A stretch of DNA of 30,245 nt from DATGMB01 sp035293845 (lineage in GTDB: Bacteria > Acidobacteriota > Terriglobia > Bryobacterales > Bryobacteraceae): the NCBI GenBank assembly GCA_035293845.1, contig DATGMB010000121.1, forward strand, positions 1 through 30,245. Reading direction: 5' to 3'. The translations under genes were made by a program, and so were the position numbers. Shown one piece after another: positions 7,836-15,207 of this stretch; within the stretch, counting starts at the first letter, position 1; every line of letters starts with the position of its first letter. Below the pieces are notes generated by a model. It was not told where the DNA came from. It saw nothing but the letters and a program-made list of their open reading frames with translations, and did not search any database.

Positions 7836-8015
7836 CTATTGCCCGTCCGTGTTGTTCCCGTCTTTCGCCACCAGCAGCCCCGATGCCGCAAATGCCGCCG
7901 CGGTCATCTGAATCTTCGTCGCGACCGTGCCCGGCGCCCAGATCGGGGCGAGCGACGCGGCCAGCGCGAGCAGGCCGGCCAGCGTGGTCTTCCAGTTCTG
8001 CAGAATGTGATTCAT
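7836..8015 (-). CDS. Holin-like small membrane protein, copy A
   Basis: This 59-residue protein starts MNHILQNWKTTLAGLLALAA and ends GLLVAKDGNNTDGQ. It shares with the copy at 6924-7091 the N-W-K-T-T start, the first helix (A-G-L-L-x-L-A-A-x-L-A-P-I-W-A), the polar turn and the A-A-S-G-L-x-x-A-K-D end, so the two are paralogues. Two hydrophobic helices with a short turn between them are typical of small holins or similar pore peptides. The ATG at 8013-8015 has a weak GAGTG Shine-Dalgarno. It heads the four-gene cluster, with a 50-nt gap before the outer-membrane-like gene. The gene is short enough to be missed by usual length cut-offs. Confidence 0.75.
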   Translation of the reverse strand: MNHILQNWKTTLAGLLALAASLAPIWAPGTVATKIQMTAAAFAASGLLVAKDGNNTDGQ

Positions 8016-8173
8016 GGTTTCACTCGATTTGCGTTTGCTCGGGCGATGCTGCCGCGAGCGGCGCCTTGGCGCCAGTCCGAGAATACCCGCCCCGGCCCCC
8101 GCCGCCAGCCCTCCGATTCCGCCAAGCTATTGAAAAGAAACCGAATTTATTTTTCGACCTTCCGTCAACGTGT

Positions 8174-8179
8174 TATCAT
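8174..8179 (+). promoter_or_regulatory. Candidate -10 element for valS
   Basis: TATCAT is 5/6 to the -10 consensus, in the AT-rich end of the gap. It lies 12 nt before the valS ATG, so the transcript would have a leader of only about 6 nt. No matching -35 is seen at normal spacing. Confidence 0.3.
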
Positions 8180-8191
8180 GTAGGTCTCCCC

Positions 8192-10840
8192 ATGCAAATT
8201 GAGAAAGTCTACGAGCCGCAGCGGTTCGAGCCGCATTGGGCGCAGTGGTGGATCGACTCCGGAATCTTCCGCGCCTCGACCAAGGCGCCGGGCCGCGTTT
8301 TTTCCCTCGCCATTCCGCCGCCGAACGTGACCGGCTCCCTCCACATCGGCCACATGCTCGAACACACCGAGATCGATGTCACCATCCGCTGGCATCGCAT
8401 GCTGGGCGATAACACCCTGTGGCTCCCCGGTACGGACCACGCCGGCATCGCCACCCAGATGGTCGTGGCCCGGCAGCTCGCCGAACAGGGAATCAATTAC
8501 CGCGATCTCGGCCGCGAGGAGTTCGAAAAGCGCGTCTGGCAATGGAAGGCGGAATCGGGCGACACCATCAAGCGCCAGATGATCCGCCTCGGCGCATCCT
8601 GCGACTGGTCGCGCGAGCGCTTCACGCTCGATCCCGGCCTCTCTCGCGCCGTGCGCGAGGAGTTCGTCCGCCTCTATCAGAAGGGCCTGATTTACCGCGG
8701 CGAATACATGGTGAACTGGTGCCCCGGCTGCCGCACCGCCATCTCGGACCTCGAAGTGACCCACACCGAGCAGCAGGGCCACCTCTGGCACATCCGCTAT
8801 CCCGTCAACGGCGCCACGGGCCGCAGCGTTACCGTAGCCACCACCCGTCCGGAAACCATGCTCGGCGATACCGCTGTGGCCGTGAACCCGAAGGACCCGC
8901 GCTACGCCGATCTCCACGGCAAGACCGTGCGGCTCCCCCTGATGAACCGCGAGATCCCGGTGATCGTCGACGATCTCGCCGATCCGCAGTTCGGCACCGG
9001 CGTCGTCAAGGTCACCCCCGCCCACGATCCCAACGACTTCGAAGCCGGGCGGCGGCACAACCTGCCGAAAATCCAGGTCATCGACGACCGCGGCGCGATG
9101 ACCGCCGCCGCCGGCGCATTCGCCGGCCTGGATCGCTTCGAGGCCCGCCGCCGCGTCGTGGCCGCTCTTGAAGAGGGCGGCGCCCTGGTCAAAACCGAGC
9201 CCTACCAGCTCAGCGTCGGCACCTGCCAGCGCTGCAAAAGCATCGTCGAACCGCTGATCTCCACCCAGTGGTTCATGAAGATGAAGCCGCTCGCCGAGAA
9301 GGCCATCGCGGTTGTGGAAAACGGCCAGATTGGCTTCGTTCCGCAAAATTGGACCAAGACGTATTACGAGTGGATGTACAACATCCGCGACTGGTGTATT
9401 TCCCGCCAGCTCTGGTGGGGCCACCGCATCCCGGCCTGGCACTGCCAGGAATGCCGCGAAATTATCGTGGCCCGGGAAGAGCCCGCCGCTTGCCCCCGAT
9501 GCGGCTCCGGACGCCTCGAGCAGGATCCGGATGTCCTCGATACCTGGTTCAGCTCCGGCCTGTGGCCTTTCTCGACCCTCGGCTGGCCGGACCAGACCGA
9601 GGACCTGGCGGCCTACTACCCGACCTCGCTACTCATCACCGGCTTCGACATCCTGTTCTTCTGGGTGGCCCGAATGATCATGCTCGGCCTCGAATTCACC
9701 GGCGACGTGCCGTTCCGGACGGTGTATATCCACGGCCTCGTGCGCGACGCCGAGCGGCAAAAAATGTCCAAAACGCGCGGCAACGTCATCGATCCGCTGG
9801 TGGTCACCGAAAAATACGGCACCGACGCGGTGCGCATGGCGCTGCTCCAAGGCGCCGCGCCGGGCACCGACATCGTCCTCACCGAAGAGCGCATGGAAAG
9901 CTCGCGCGCCTTCGCCAACAAAATCTGGAACGCCGCGCGTTTCCTGTTCCTGAACATGGAGCGCTCGGGCGTCGAACCAACCGTGCCGGACAGCCTGGAG
10001 CGGTTCCTGCCGCAGGCCGAGCCGGATACCATGGCGGTGCCGATCGAGGACCGCTGGATCTTCAGCCGGCTCAACTCCACCGCCGAGCAGGTAAACCGCG
10101 CCATCGAGCAGTTCCGCTACCATGAAGCGGCGCAACTCCTCTGGCATTTCTTCTGGCACGAGTTCTGCGACTGGTACCTGGAGCTGAAGAAGTTGAGCTT
10201 CCGCGAAGCCTCCGGCCTCACCCCCGGCTGGCGGAACATCCTGGCGGCATTCGAGATGTCGCTGCGCATGCTGCATCCGGCGATGCCGTTCCTCACCGAA
10301 GAGCTCTGGCAGCGGCTCACGGGCGGCCGCCCGGACCGGCCGTCTTCCATCGCCCTGGCGCCCTATCCGCAATACCGTCAGGAGCTGACCGATTACGAGG
10401 CCGAGCGCGAAATCGAGCTGGTGCAGGAGATCGTCACCATGGCGCGGGTGCTGCGCACCGAAAACAAGCTCGACCCCAAGGCGCCGTTAAACGCGGCGAT
10501 GTATTCGCGGACGGGCGCGCTCGAAACCGCGCGGCGGCACCACTCCGCGATCGAGAAGCTGGCCAACGTGAAAATGGACTTCCGGGCCGAGGAGGCGCCG
10601 CGCGCGCCGGCCATACGGTCGACGGCCCACTTCGATCTGGTGCTGGAGGTCCCGGCCGCGCAGGCCGAGGCCCAGCAGCGGCGCATCGCCAAGGACATCG
10701 AACAGCTCGATAAGAACATCGCGAACCTCGATCGGCAGCTTTCCGATGAGAAATTCCTGGCTAAGGCGCCGCCCCACGTGGTCGACGGAATGCGCAAAAA
10801 GCTGGAAGAATACCGGGCGCAGCGCCGCAAATATGAATGA
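8192..10840 (+). CDS. valS: Valine-tRNA ligase
   Basis: This 882-residue class I aminoacyl-tRNA synthetase charges tRNA-Val. The HIGH motif is at residues 51-54 within PPPNVTGSLHIGHMLEHTE, and KMSKT is at 524-528. The editing domain lies between them and includes ATTRPETMLGDTAVAV. Two CxxC pairs (CQRC near 340, and CQEC with CPRC near 420-440) suggest zinc-binding. The C-terminus (about 810-882) is the long coiled coil typical of ValRS, ending KKLEEYRAQRRKYE. I chose the ATG at 8192 because MQIEKVYEPQRFEPHWAQWW is the standard start; upstream in-frame sequence is not protein-like. Only a weak ribosome-binding signal precedes it. It overlaps nadC by 8 nt. Confidence 0.98.
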   Translation: MQIEKVYEPQRFEPHWAQWWIDSGIFRASTKAPGRVFSLAIPPPNVTGSLHIGHMLEHTEIDVTIRWHRMLGDNTLWLPGTDHAGIATQMVVARQLAEQGINYRDLGREEFEKRVWQWKAESGDTIKRQMIRLGASCDWSRERFTLDPGLSRAVREEFVRLYQKGLIYRGEYMVNWCPGCRTAISDLEVTHTEQQGHLWHIRYPVNGATGRSVTVATTRPETMLGDTAVAVNPKDPRYADLHGKTVRLPLMNREIPVIVDDLADPQFGTGVVKVTPAHDPNDFEAGRRHNLPKIQVIDDRGAMTAAAGAFAGLDRFEARRRVVAALEEGGALVKTEPYQLSVGTCQRCKSIVEPLISTQWFMKMKPLAEKAIAVVENGQIGFVPQNWTKTYYEWMYNIRDWCISRQLWWGHRIPAWHCQECREIIVAREEPAACPRCGSGRLEQDPDVLDTWFSSGLWPFSTLGWPDQTEDLAAYYPTSLLITGFDILFFWVARMIMLGLEFTGDVPFRTVYIHGLVRDAERQKMSKTRGNVIDPLVVTEKYGTDAVRMALLQGAAPGTDIVLTEERMESSRAFANKIWNAARFLFLNMERSGVEPTVPDSLERFLPQAEPDTMAVPIEDRWIFSRLNSTAEQVNRAIEQFRYHEAAQLLWHFFWHEFCDWYLELKKLSFREASGLTPGWRNILAAFEMSLRMLHPAMPFLTEELWQRLTGGRPDRPSSIALAPYPQYRQELTDYEAEREIELVQEIVTMARVLRTENKLDPKAPLNAAMYSRTGALETARRHHSAIEKLANVKMDFRAEEAPRAPAIRSTAHFDLVLEVPAAQAEAQQRRIAKDIEQLDKNIANLDRQLSDEKFLAKAPPHVVDGMRKKLEEYRAQRRKYE

Positions 10841-11630
10841 AATTGTCAGGTTGGCGCTCGAAGAGGATATCGGGCCGGGGGACATAACCACCGAGAGCTG
10901 CGTCCCACCGGACCGCATGGCGCGCGGCCGCTTTCTCGCGCGGCAGCGGCTGGTCGTGGCCGGGCTCACGGTCCTGGGCGAGTTGTACGGTGATCTGACG
11001 CTCTCGAAGCGCGATGGCGACTGCTGCGAAGATGGCGACCTCATCGCCGAAGTTTCCGGCCCGGCGCGCCTGCTCCTCACGCGCGAACGGGTCTCGCTCA
11101 ATTTCCTCCAGCGGCTGAGCGGCGTGGCGACGCTGGCCCGCCGTTTCGCCGATGCCGTCGCCGGGACCAGGTGCAAGGTGCTGGACACCCGCAAGACCAC
11201 CCCGGGCCTGCGCGCGCTCGAAAAGGCCGCTGCGGCCGCGGGCGGCGTCACCAACCATCGAATGGGCCTTTACGACGCTATTCTCATCAAAAACAACCAT
11301 ATCGCCGCGGCCGGCGGGGTAAAAGCGGCCATTGGCGCAGTGCGCTCGAATTCGGCGCTGCCCATCGAGATCGAAGTCCGCACTCGCGCGGAGCTGCACG
11401 AGGCGCTGGAGTGCGGCGCCGCCCACTTGCTTCTGGACAACCTGACTCCGGCCGAGGCCGCGGACTGGATCCGCGAGATCGGCGGCCGCGCCAAAGTGGA
11501 GCTTTCGGGCGGCATCACGCTCGAAACCGTGCGCGCCTACGCCGAGGCGGGCGCGGATTACGTTTCCGCCGGCGCCATCACCCATTCGGCGCCCGCGGTG
11601 GACATCAGCTTCCGCCTGGAGTTGGTGTGA
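10833..11630 (+). CDS. nadC: Nicotinate-nucleotide diphosphorylase (carboxylating)
   Basis: This 265-residue enzyme makes nicotinate mononucleotide from quinolinate and PRPP in de novo NAD synthesis, releasing CO2. The signature DTRKTTPGLR is at residues 118-127 and NHRMGLYDAILIKNNH at 141-156. VELSGGI near the C-terminus is part of the phosphate-binding site. The start EDIGPGDITT is also typical. The ATG at 10833 lies within the end of valS, with an 8-nt overlap, and the gene overlaps birA by GTGA, so translation is probably coupled throughout. Length is slightly short but normal for bacterial NadC (about 265-290). The protein appears complete. Confidence 0.97.
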   Translation: MNEIVRLALEEDIGPGDITTESCVPPDRMARGRFLARQRLVVAGLTVLGELYGDLTLSKRDGDCCEDGDLIAEVSGPARLLLTRERVSLNFLQRLSGVATLARRFADAVAGTRCKVLDTRKTTPGLRALEKAAAAAGGVTNHRMGLYDAILIKNNHIAAAGGVKAAIGAVRSNSALPIEIEVRTRAELHEALECGAAHLLLDNLTPAEAADWIREIGGRAKVELSGGITLETVRAYAEAGADYVSAGAITHSAPAVDISFRLELV

Positions 11631-12289
11631 CGTTCCAGATCCATCGCTACGGGACCGTCGATTCCACCATGCGGATCGCCGCGGACCTGGACATCGGCCA
11701 TGTCGTTGTCGCCGACGAGCAGACCGCCGGCCAGGGGCGCCACGGCCATTCCTGGCACTCGCCGCCGGGCGCGGGCCTCTACTGCTCGATCGTTCTGGAA
11801 CCCACGCCGCTCCTGACTCTGGCGCTCGGTCTGGCAACCGCGGACGTGATTCCGGCGACCTGCGACCTCCGCTGGCCCAATGACGTGATGATCGGCGACC
11901 GGAAGGTCGCGGGCATCCTGGTGAATCTCGTTCAGGGTAAAGCCGTCGCCGGCATCGGAATCAACCTGAACCAGACCGCGTTCCCGCCGGACCTGCCCGC
12001 CACTTCCATCCGGCTGGCCACGGGCCACGCGATCGATCGCGACGAGTTGCTCGACGCGCTGCTCGCATCGGTCGAGTCCTACACGTTGCTGGCTCCCGAC
12101 GAGATTCTCACGCTCTTCACCCATGCTTCGTCCTACGCGGCGGGCCGCCGCGTCGTGGTCCATGAACCCGGCGGGGACGTTCACGGAACCACCGCCGGGC
12201 TGACCGGCGACGGCTTCCTCCGCCTGCGCCGCGACGACGGCACCGAGACTTTGATCCTTGCAGGAGGCGTACGTGCTGCTGGCTCTTGA
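11627..12289 (+). CDS. birA: Biotin-[acetyl-CoA-carboxylase] ligase, catalytic only
   Basis: This 220-residue enzyme attaches biotin to the biotin-carrier subunit of acetyl-CoA carboxylase via biotinyl-AMP. The biotinyl-AMP loop GQGRHGHSW is at residues 35-43, RWPNDVMI at 82-89, KVAGIL at 93-98 and GIGINLNQ at 109-116. There is no N-terminal DNA-binding domain, so this is the monofunctional form and cannot repress biotin genes. The start is a GTG at 11627, which overlaps the nadC stop as GTGA; there is no ATG before the conserved region. A GGAG lies close upstream. The C-terminal 45 residues form the usual small SH3-like domain. It overlaps coaX by 17 nt. Confidence 0.95.
   Translation: MTFQIHRYGTVDSTMRIAADLDIGHVVVADEQTAGQGRHGHSWHSPPGAGLYCSIVLEPTPLLTLALGLATADVIPATCDLRWPNDVMIGDRKVAGILVNLVQGKAVAGIGINLNQTAFPPDLPATSIRLATGHAIDRDELLDALLASVESYTLLAPDEILTLFTHASSYAAGRRVVVHEPGGDVHGTTAGLTGDGFLRLRRDDGTETLILAGGVRAAGS
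12262..12267 (+). promoter_or_regulatory. Shine-Dalgarno deciding the coaX GTG start
   Basis: AGGAGG lies 5 nt upstream of GTG at 12273, an optimal arrangement. It favours that GTG over the in-frame TTG at 12258, which lies upstream of the ribosome-binding site and would add five non-conserved residues. Confidence 0.8.
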
Positions 12290-13040
12290 CGCAGGCAACA
12301 GCAACATCACCATCGGCGCATTCGACGGCCGGCGGCTGGTTTCGCAATGGCGGCTGCGCACCGTCCACGAGCAGACCGCGGATGAATGGGGCATCCTGCT
12401 CCGTAACTTGTTTTCCCCCGCCGGCCTGGACATCGCGACCGTCGATGGCATGATCATTTCGAGCGTCGTGCCGCCCATCGATTCCACGCTGGCCGCCATG
12501 GCCCAGCGCTATTTCAAAATCGACGCCATGTTCGTCGGTCCCCGCACCAACCTGGGCATCGCGATCAAGTACGACAACCCGTACGAAGTCGGCGCCGACC
12601 GGCTGGTGAACGGTGTCGCCGGCTTCTACAAGTATGGCGGCCCGTGCGTCGTCGTGGACCTCGGCACGACGATCAATTTCGACGTGATCTCGAAGGACGC
12701 CGAGTACCTCGGCGGCGCGATCGCGGTGGGCATCGGCATGTCCGTGGAGGCGCTGTTCAGCAAGACGGCGCGGCTGCCGCTCGTCGATTTCCGCCCGCCC
12801 AAGGACGTGGTCGGGACCAACACCGTGGCCAGTATCCGCTCCGGCCTGTATTACGGCACCATCGGGATGATCGACGGGATTCTCGAGCGGATCATCGACA
12901 AGCTGGGGCCGGAGACGCAGGCTGTGGCGACCGGCGGCCAGGCGCACCTGATCGCCAGCGGCTCGCGGTTCCTCAAGAAAGTGGACGAGCACCTGACGCT
13001 GGAAGGCCTGCAGATGATTTGGGAGCGCAATCACCCATGA
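12273..13040 (+). CDS. coaX: Type III pantothenate kinase
   Basis: This 255-residue enzyme phosphorylates pantothenate, the first step of coenzyme A synthesis. It belongs to the ASKHA ATPase fold, not the CoaA family. DAGNSN (residues 6-11) is the phosphate-binding motif, GADRLVNGVAG (about 110-120) and DLGTTINFDV (about 133-142) are the family signatures, and GGAIAVGIGMS carries the pantothenate pocket. The GTG start is fixed by AGGAGG 5 nt upstream and gives the normal family length. The gene starts inside the end of birA and shares ATGA with the next gene. A birA-coaX pair is common in bacteria. Confidence 0.97.
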   Translation: MLLALDAGNSNITIGAFDGRRLVSQWRLRTVHEQTADEWGILLRNLFSPAGLDIATVDGMIISSVVPPIDSTLAAMAQRYFKIDAMFVGPRTNLGIAIKYDNPYEVGADRLVNGVAGFYKYGGPCVVVDLGTTINFDVISKDAEYLGGAIAVGIGMSVEALFSKTARLPLVDFRPPKDVVGTNTVASIRSGLYYGTIGMIDGILERIIDKLGPETQAVATGGQAHLIASGSRFLKKVDEHLTLEGLQMIWERNHP

Positions 13041-14347
13041 AGCGGTTCTGGGCCGCGATGCTGCTCTGCGGCTGCGGAGCCGCCGCGCCGCAGCGAACGG
13101 TCGCCATCACGGTGGACGATCTGCCGTTCGTCGGCCCGCCCTCTGCCGCTGTTGCCGGGAACCGCACCCTGCTCGATGCGTTCCGCAGGCATCATGTCCC
13201 GGTAACGGGCTTCGTGATCCGGAAGCATGTGGAGGATCTGGGCGCGGACGGGCCGCGAATCCTCGCGGCGTGGCGCCAGGCCGGTCTCGATCTCGGCAAC
13301 CACTCGTATTCGCACCCGGACATGAACAACCTGCCGGTCGAGGAGATCGAGCAGGAGATCGTGCGCGGCGAGGCGGGGCTCGGAAAACCGCGCTTCTTCC
13401 GCTTTCCGATGAACCACACCGGCGATACGAAAGAGAAGCACGACGCCGTGGCGGCCTTCCTCGCCGCGCGCGGATACGAGCTGGCGGCGTGCACCATCGA
13501 GAATTCCGATTACCTGTTCAGCCGCGCGTATGTCAAGATGCTGGCCAGGAACGATGCGGCGAGCGCCGAGCGGCTGCGGCGCGAATACCTGGAGTATACG
13601 GCGTTCGAGATCGACTGGTTTGCCAGCCTCGGCAAGCGAATCTTCGGCTATGAGCCTCCGGAAGTCATGCTGCTGCACGACAATCCGCTGAATGCCGCGC
13701 TCATCGACCAGGTGCTGGCGCTGTTCGAGACGCGCGGCTACCGCTTCGTGTCGCTGGCCGCGGCGCAGTCCGGCGCGGCGTACCGCACGCCGGACACGTA
13801 CATCACCAAATTCGGGCCGATGTGGGGCTACCGCTGGTCGCAGGAGCGCGGCGTGCAAGTGGACGGCCGCCGGGAGAAGGACCCGCCGGAGTGGATCGTG
13901 CAGTACGCGAAGGACGCCCCCACGGCCCCAGCCGCCGGCGAGTTCTACCTCGGCAAATGGAAGATCGTCTCGGCCACCGTCGCGCCGTGGGCCGACGCCA
14001 AAGTGCGGAAGCCGGATGCAAACGAGATGCGCTTGCTGTTCGGGCAAACAGTAGCCATCGAGGCGGCGGCGATTCGCGGCCCCCGCGCGCTCGCGTGCAG
14101 CAATCCGCGGTACGCGGTGAAAGAGTATCCCGCGGACATGCTCTTCCAGGGCGCCTTTGGTGAGATGCACGCGCGCGACCACAGGGTCGATCCCGCGAAC
14201 CTGGCGGCTCAAGTCGGATTTCGCGGCTCTCGCTGGAAGACGCTGGAGACCGGGTGCGAGGTGGAAATCGATTACCATTTCATCGGCCCCGCCACCGCGG
14301 CGTTCGGTTTAAACGATTACGTCTACACGCTCAAGAAACAGCAGTGA
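13037..14347 (+). CDS. Exported polysaccharide deacetylase with extra C-terminal domain
   Basis: This 436-residue protein begins with a short hydrophobic export signal (MKRFWAAMLLCGCGAAAP), possibly a lipoprotein signal with an imperfect lipobox. Residues 22-240 are a NodB-type deacetylase. TVDDLP carries the metal-binding Asp pair (27-28), HSYSHPD supplies His89 and His93, RFPMN is at 122-126 and LLHDN at 212-216. Such enzymes remove acetyl or similar groups from peptidoglycan, chitin or other amino sugars. Residues about 285-436 are a separate beta-rich domain (GEFYLGKWKIVSATVAP, then two Cys and DYHFIG). I do not recognise it, but it looks like a lipocalin-type fold. The ATG overlaps the coaX stop (ATGA). 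Confidence 0.85.
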   Translation: MKRFWAAMLLCGCGAAAPQRTVAITVDDLPFVGPPSAAVAGNRTLLDAFRRHHVPVTGFVIRKHVEDLGADGPRILAAWRQAGLDLGNHSYSHPDMNNLPVEEIEQEIVRGEAGLGKPRFFRFPMNHTGDTKEKHDAVAAFLAARGYELAACTIENSDYLFSRAYVKMLARNDAASAERLRREYLEYTAFEIDWFASLGKRIFGYEPPEVMLLHDNPLNAALIDQVLALFETRGYRFVSLAAAQSGAAYRTPDTYITKFGPMWGYRWSQERGVQVDGRREKDPPEWIVQYAKDAPTAPAAGEFYLGKWKIVSATVAPWADAKVRKPDANEMRLLFGQTVAIEAAAIRGPRALACSNPRYAVKEYPADMLFQGAFGEMHARDHRVDPANLAAQVGFRGSRWKTLETGCEVEIDYHFIGPATAAFGLNDYVYTLKKQQ

Positions 14348-14369
14348 GTCGGGGAGAGTCGCCGGGCCA

Positions 14370-15023
14370 GTGTTGAACTACTTCAACTACTTCACCGAAA
14401 TCGAGGAGCACTTTCAGCGAGCCCGCGGCACGGCGCTCTTCCTGATGTCGCCGCTCGATTGGGCGCTGGTCGAATCGTGGAAGAACGCGGAAGTGCCGCT
14501 CGAGGCCGTGCTGCGCGGCATCGACGTCGCATTCGAAAAATGGCGCGGCCGCAAGCACAAAACCCAAATGATCAACTCGCTCGCCTTCTGCGCGCAGGCG
14601 GTGCTCACTGAGGCGCAGATCATGGCAGGCACGTCCCCGGCGCGCCGCGAGGCCGCGCCGCCGTTTCCGCTGGAGGACCTGCGGGCCTACCTGGAAGCGA
14701 ACGCCGCGGCGATGCCCGAGGGCTTCGAGGACACCGCGGCCTCGCTGCGCCGCCTTGCGGCCGATGTCGAGCAGCATTACCAGGATCTGGAGGGGCTGGA
14801 GCAGCGGCTGACGGTCCTTGAAGAGAAAATGATCGCCGCGGCGCGGGCGCGGCAGAGCGAAGAGGAGTTGCTGGAATCGCGGCGCGAATTGGACCGGCAG
14901 TTGCGGCCGTACCGCGGGAAGATGACCGCGGACCAGCTCGCCATGCTGGAAAAGCAATACCTCGAACGGCACCTGCTGGAAAAAACCGGCCTGCCGCGGC
15001 TGAGCCTGTTCTACATGCGCTGA
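14370..15023 (+). CDS. Conserved protein of unknown function with coiled coil
   Basis: This 217-residue protein begins MLNYFNYFTEIEEHFQRARG, followed by LFLMSPLDWALVESWKNAEV and LRGIDVAFEKW. I recall this N-terminal part as a conserved acidobacterial family without known function. Residues about 118-190 are a charged coiled coil (RRLAADVEQHYQDLEGLEQR), and the end is helical. There is no signal peptide or membrane segment, so it is probably cytoplasmic. The start is GTG at 14370 (a TTG follows at 14373), with GGGGAGAG about 11 nt upstream. It follows the deacetylase by 22 nt and is probably the last gene of the valS operon. No catalytic motif is visible. Confidence 0.8.
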   Translation: MLNYFNYFTEIEEHFQRARGTALFLMSPLDWALVESWKNAEVPLEAVLRGIDVAFEKWRGRKHKTQMINSLAFCAQAVLTEAQIMAGTSPARREAAPPFPLEDLRAYLEANAAAMPEGFEDTAASLRRLAADVEQHYQDLEGLEQRLTVLEEKMIAAARARQSEEELLESRRELDRQLRPYRGKMTADQLAMLEKQYLERHLLEKTGLPRLSLFYMR

Positions 15024-15121
15024 CCGCCCGGCGGCCGCGCCACGCGGCGAATCCACCTCCCCATCTCGCCATCCGGGCCATGACCGTGATATCGTATCGG
15101 AGAAGAAGAGTAGAAACTCCT

Positions 15122-15180
15122 CATCCGTACCGGGAGAACGCGGCGTAGCCGCCAACCGGGAATCCGGGCAGCCGCGGATG
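15122..15180 (+). promoter_or_regulatory. Possible structured leader of the nitrate operon
   Basis: CATCCG (15122-15127) pairs with CGGATG (15175-15180). They enclose two further hairpins: GCGGC/GCCGC (15140-15144 with 15148-15152) and CCGG/CCGG (15156-15159 with 15164-15167). This gives a compact three-way junction about 27 nt before the GTG of the first nitrate gene. It matches no riboswitch I know. In GC-rich sequence such stems can arise by chance, and a TAGATT at 15185-15190 could be a -10 element placing the structure outside the transcript. Confidence 0.3.
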
Positions 15181-15207
15181 CGATTAGATTGAGAGAGAGG
15201 ACACCTC

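Noticed and set aside
8060..8073. GGCGCC-TT-GGCGCC repeat in the gap before valS
   Set aside because: The two-base centre cannot form a normal hairpin loop, and each half is a common palindromic hexamer in GC-rich DNA. No regulatory role is supported.
8165..9442. Long minus-strand open frame opposite valS
   Set aside because: It is antisense to the conserved synthetase, has a composition typical of shadow frames, and shows no recognisable domain.
15080..15148. A 22-codon open frame in the nitrate operon leader as a leader peptide
   Set aside because: There is no ribosome-binding site before its ATG and no codon pattern suggesting attenuation. It overlaps the hairpin-forming segment.
15122..15180. 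Known riboswitch classes (cobalamin, TPP, c-di-GMP, glutamine, SAH, fluoride, guanidine)
   Set aside because: The sequence lacks the conserved cores of these classes as far as I can recall them. Only an unnamed structure is reported.
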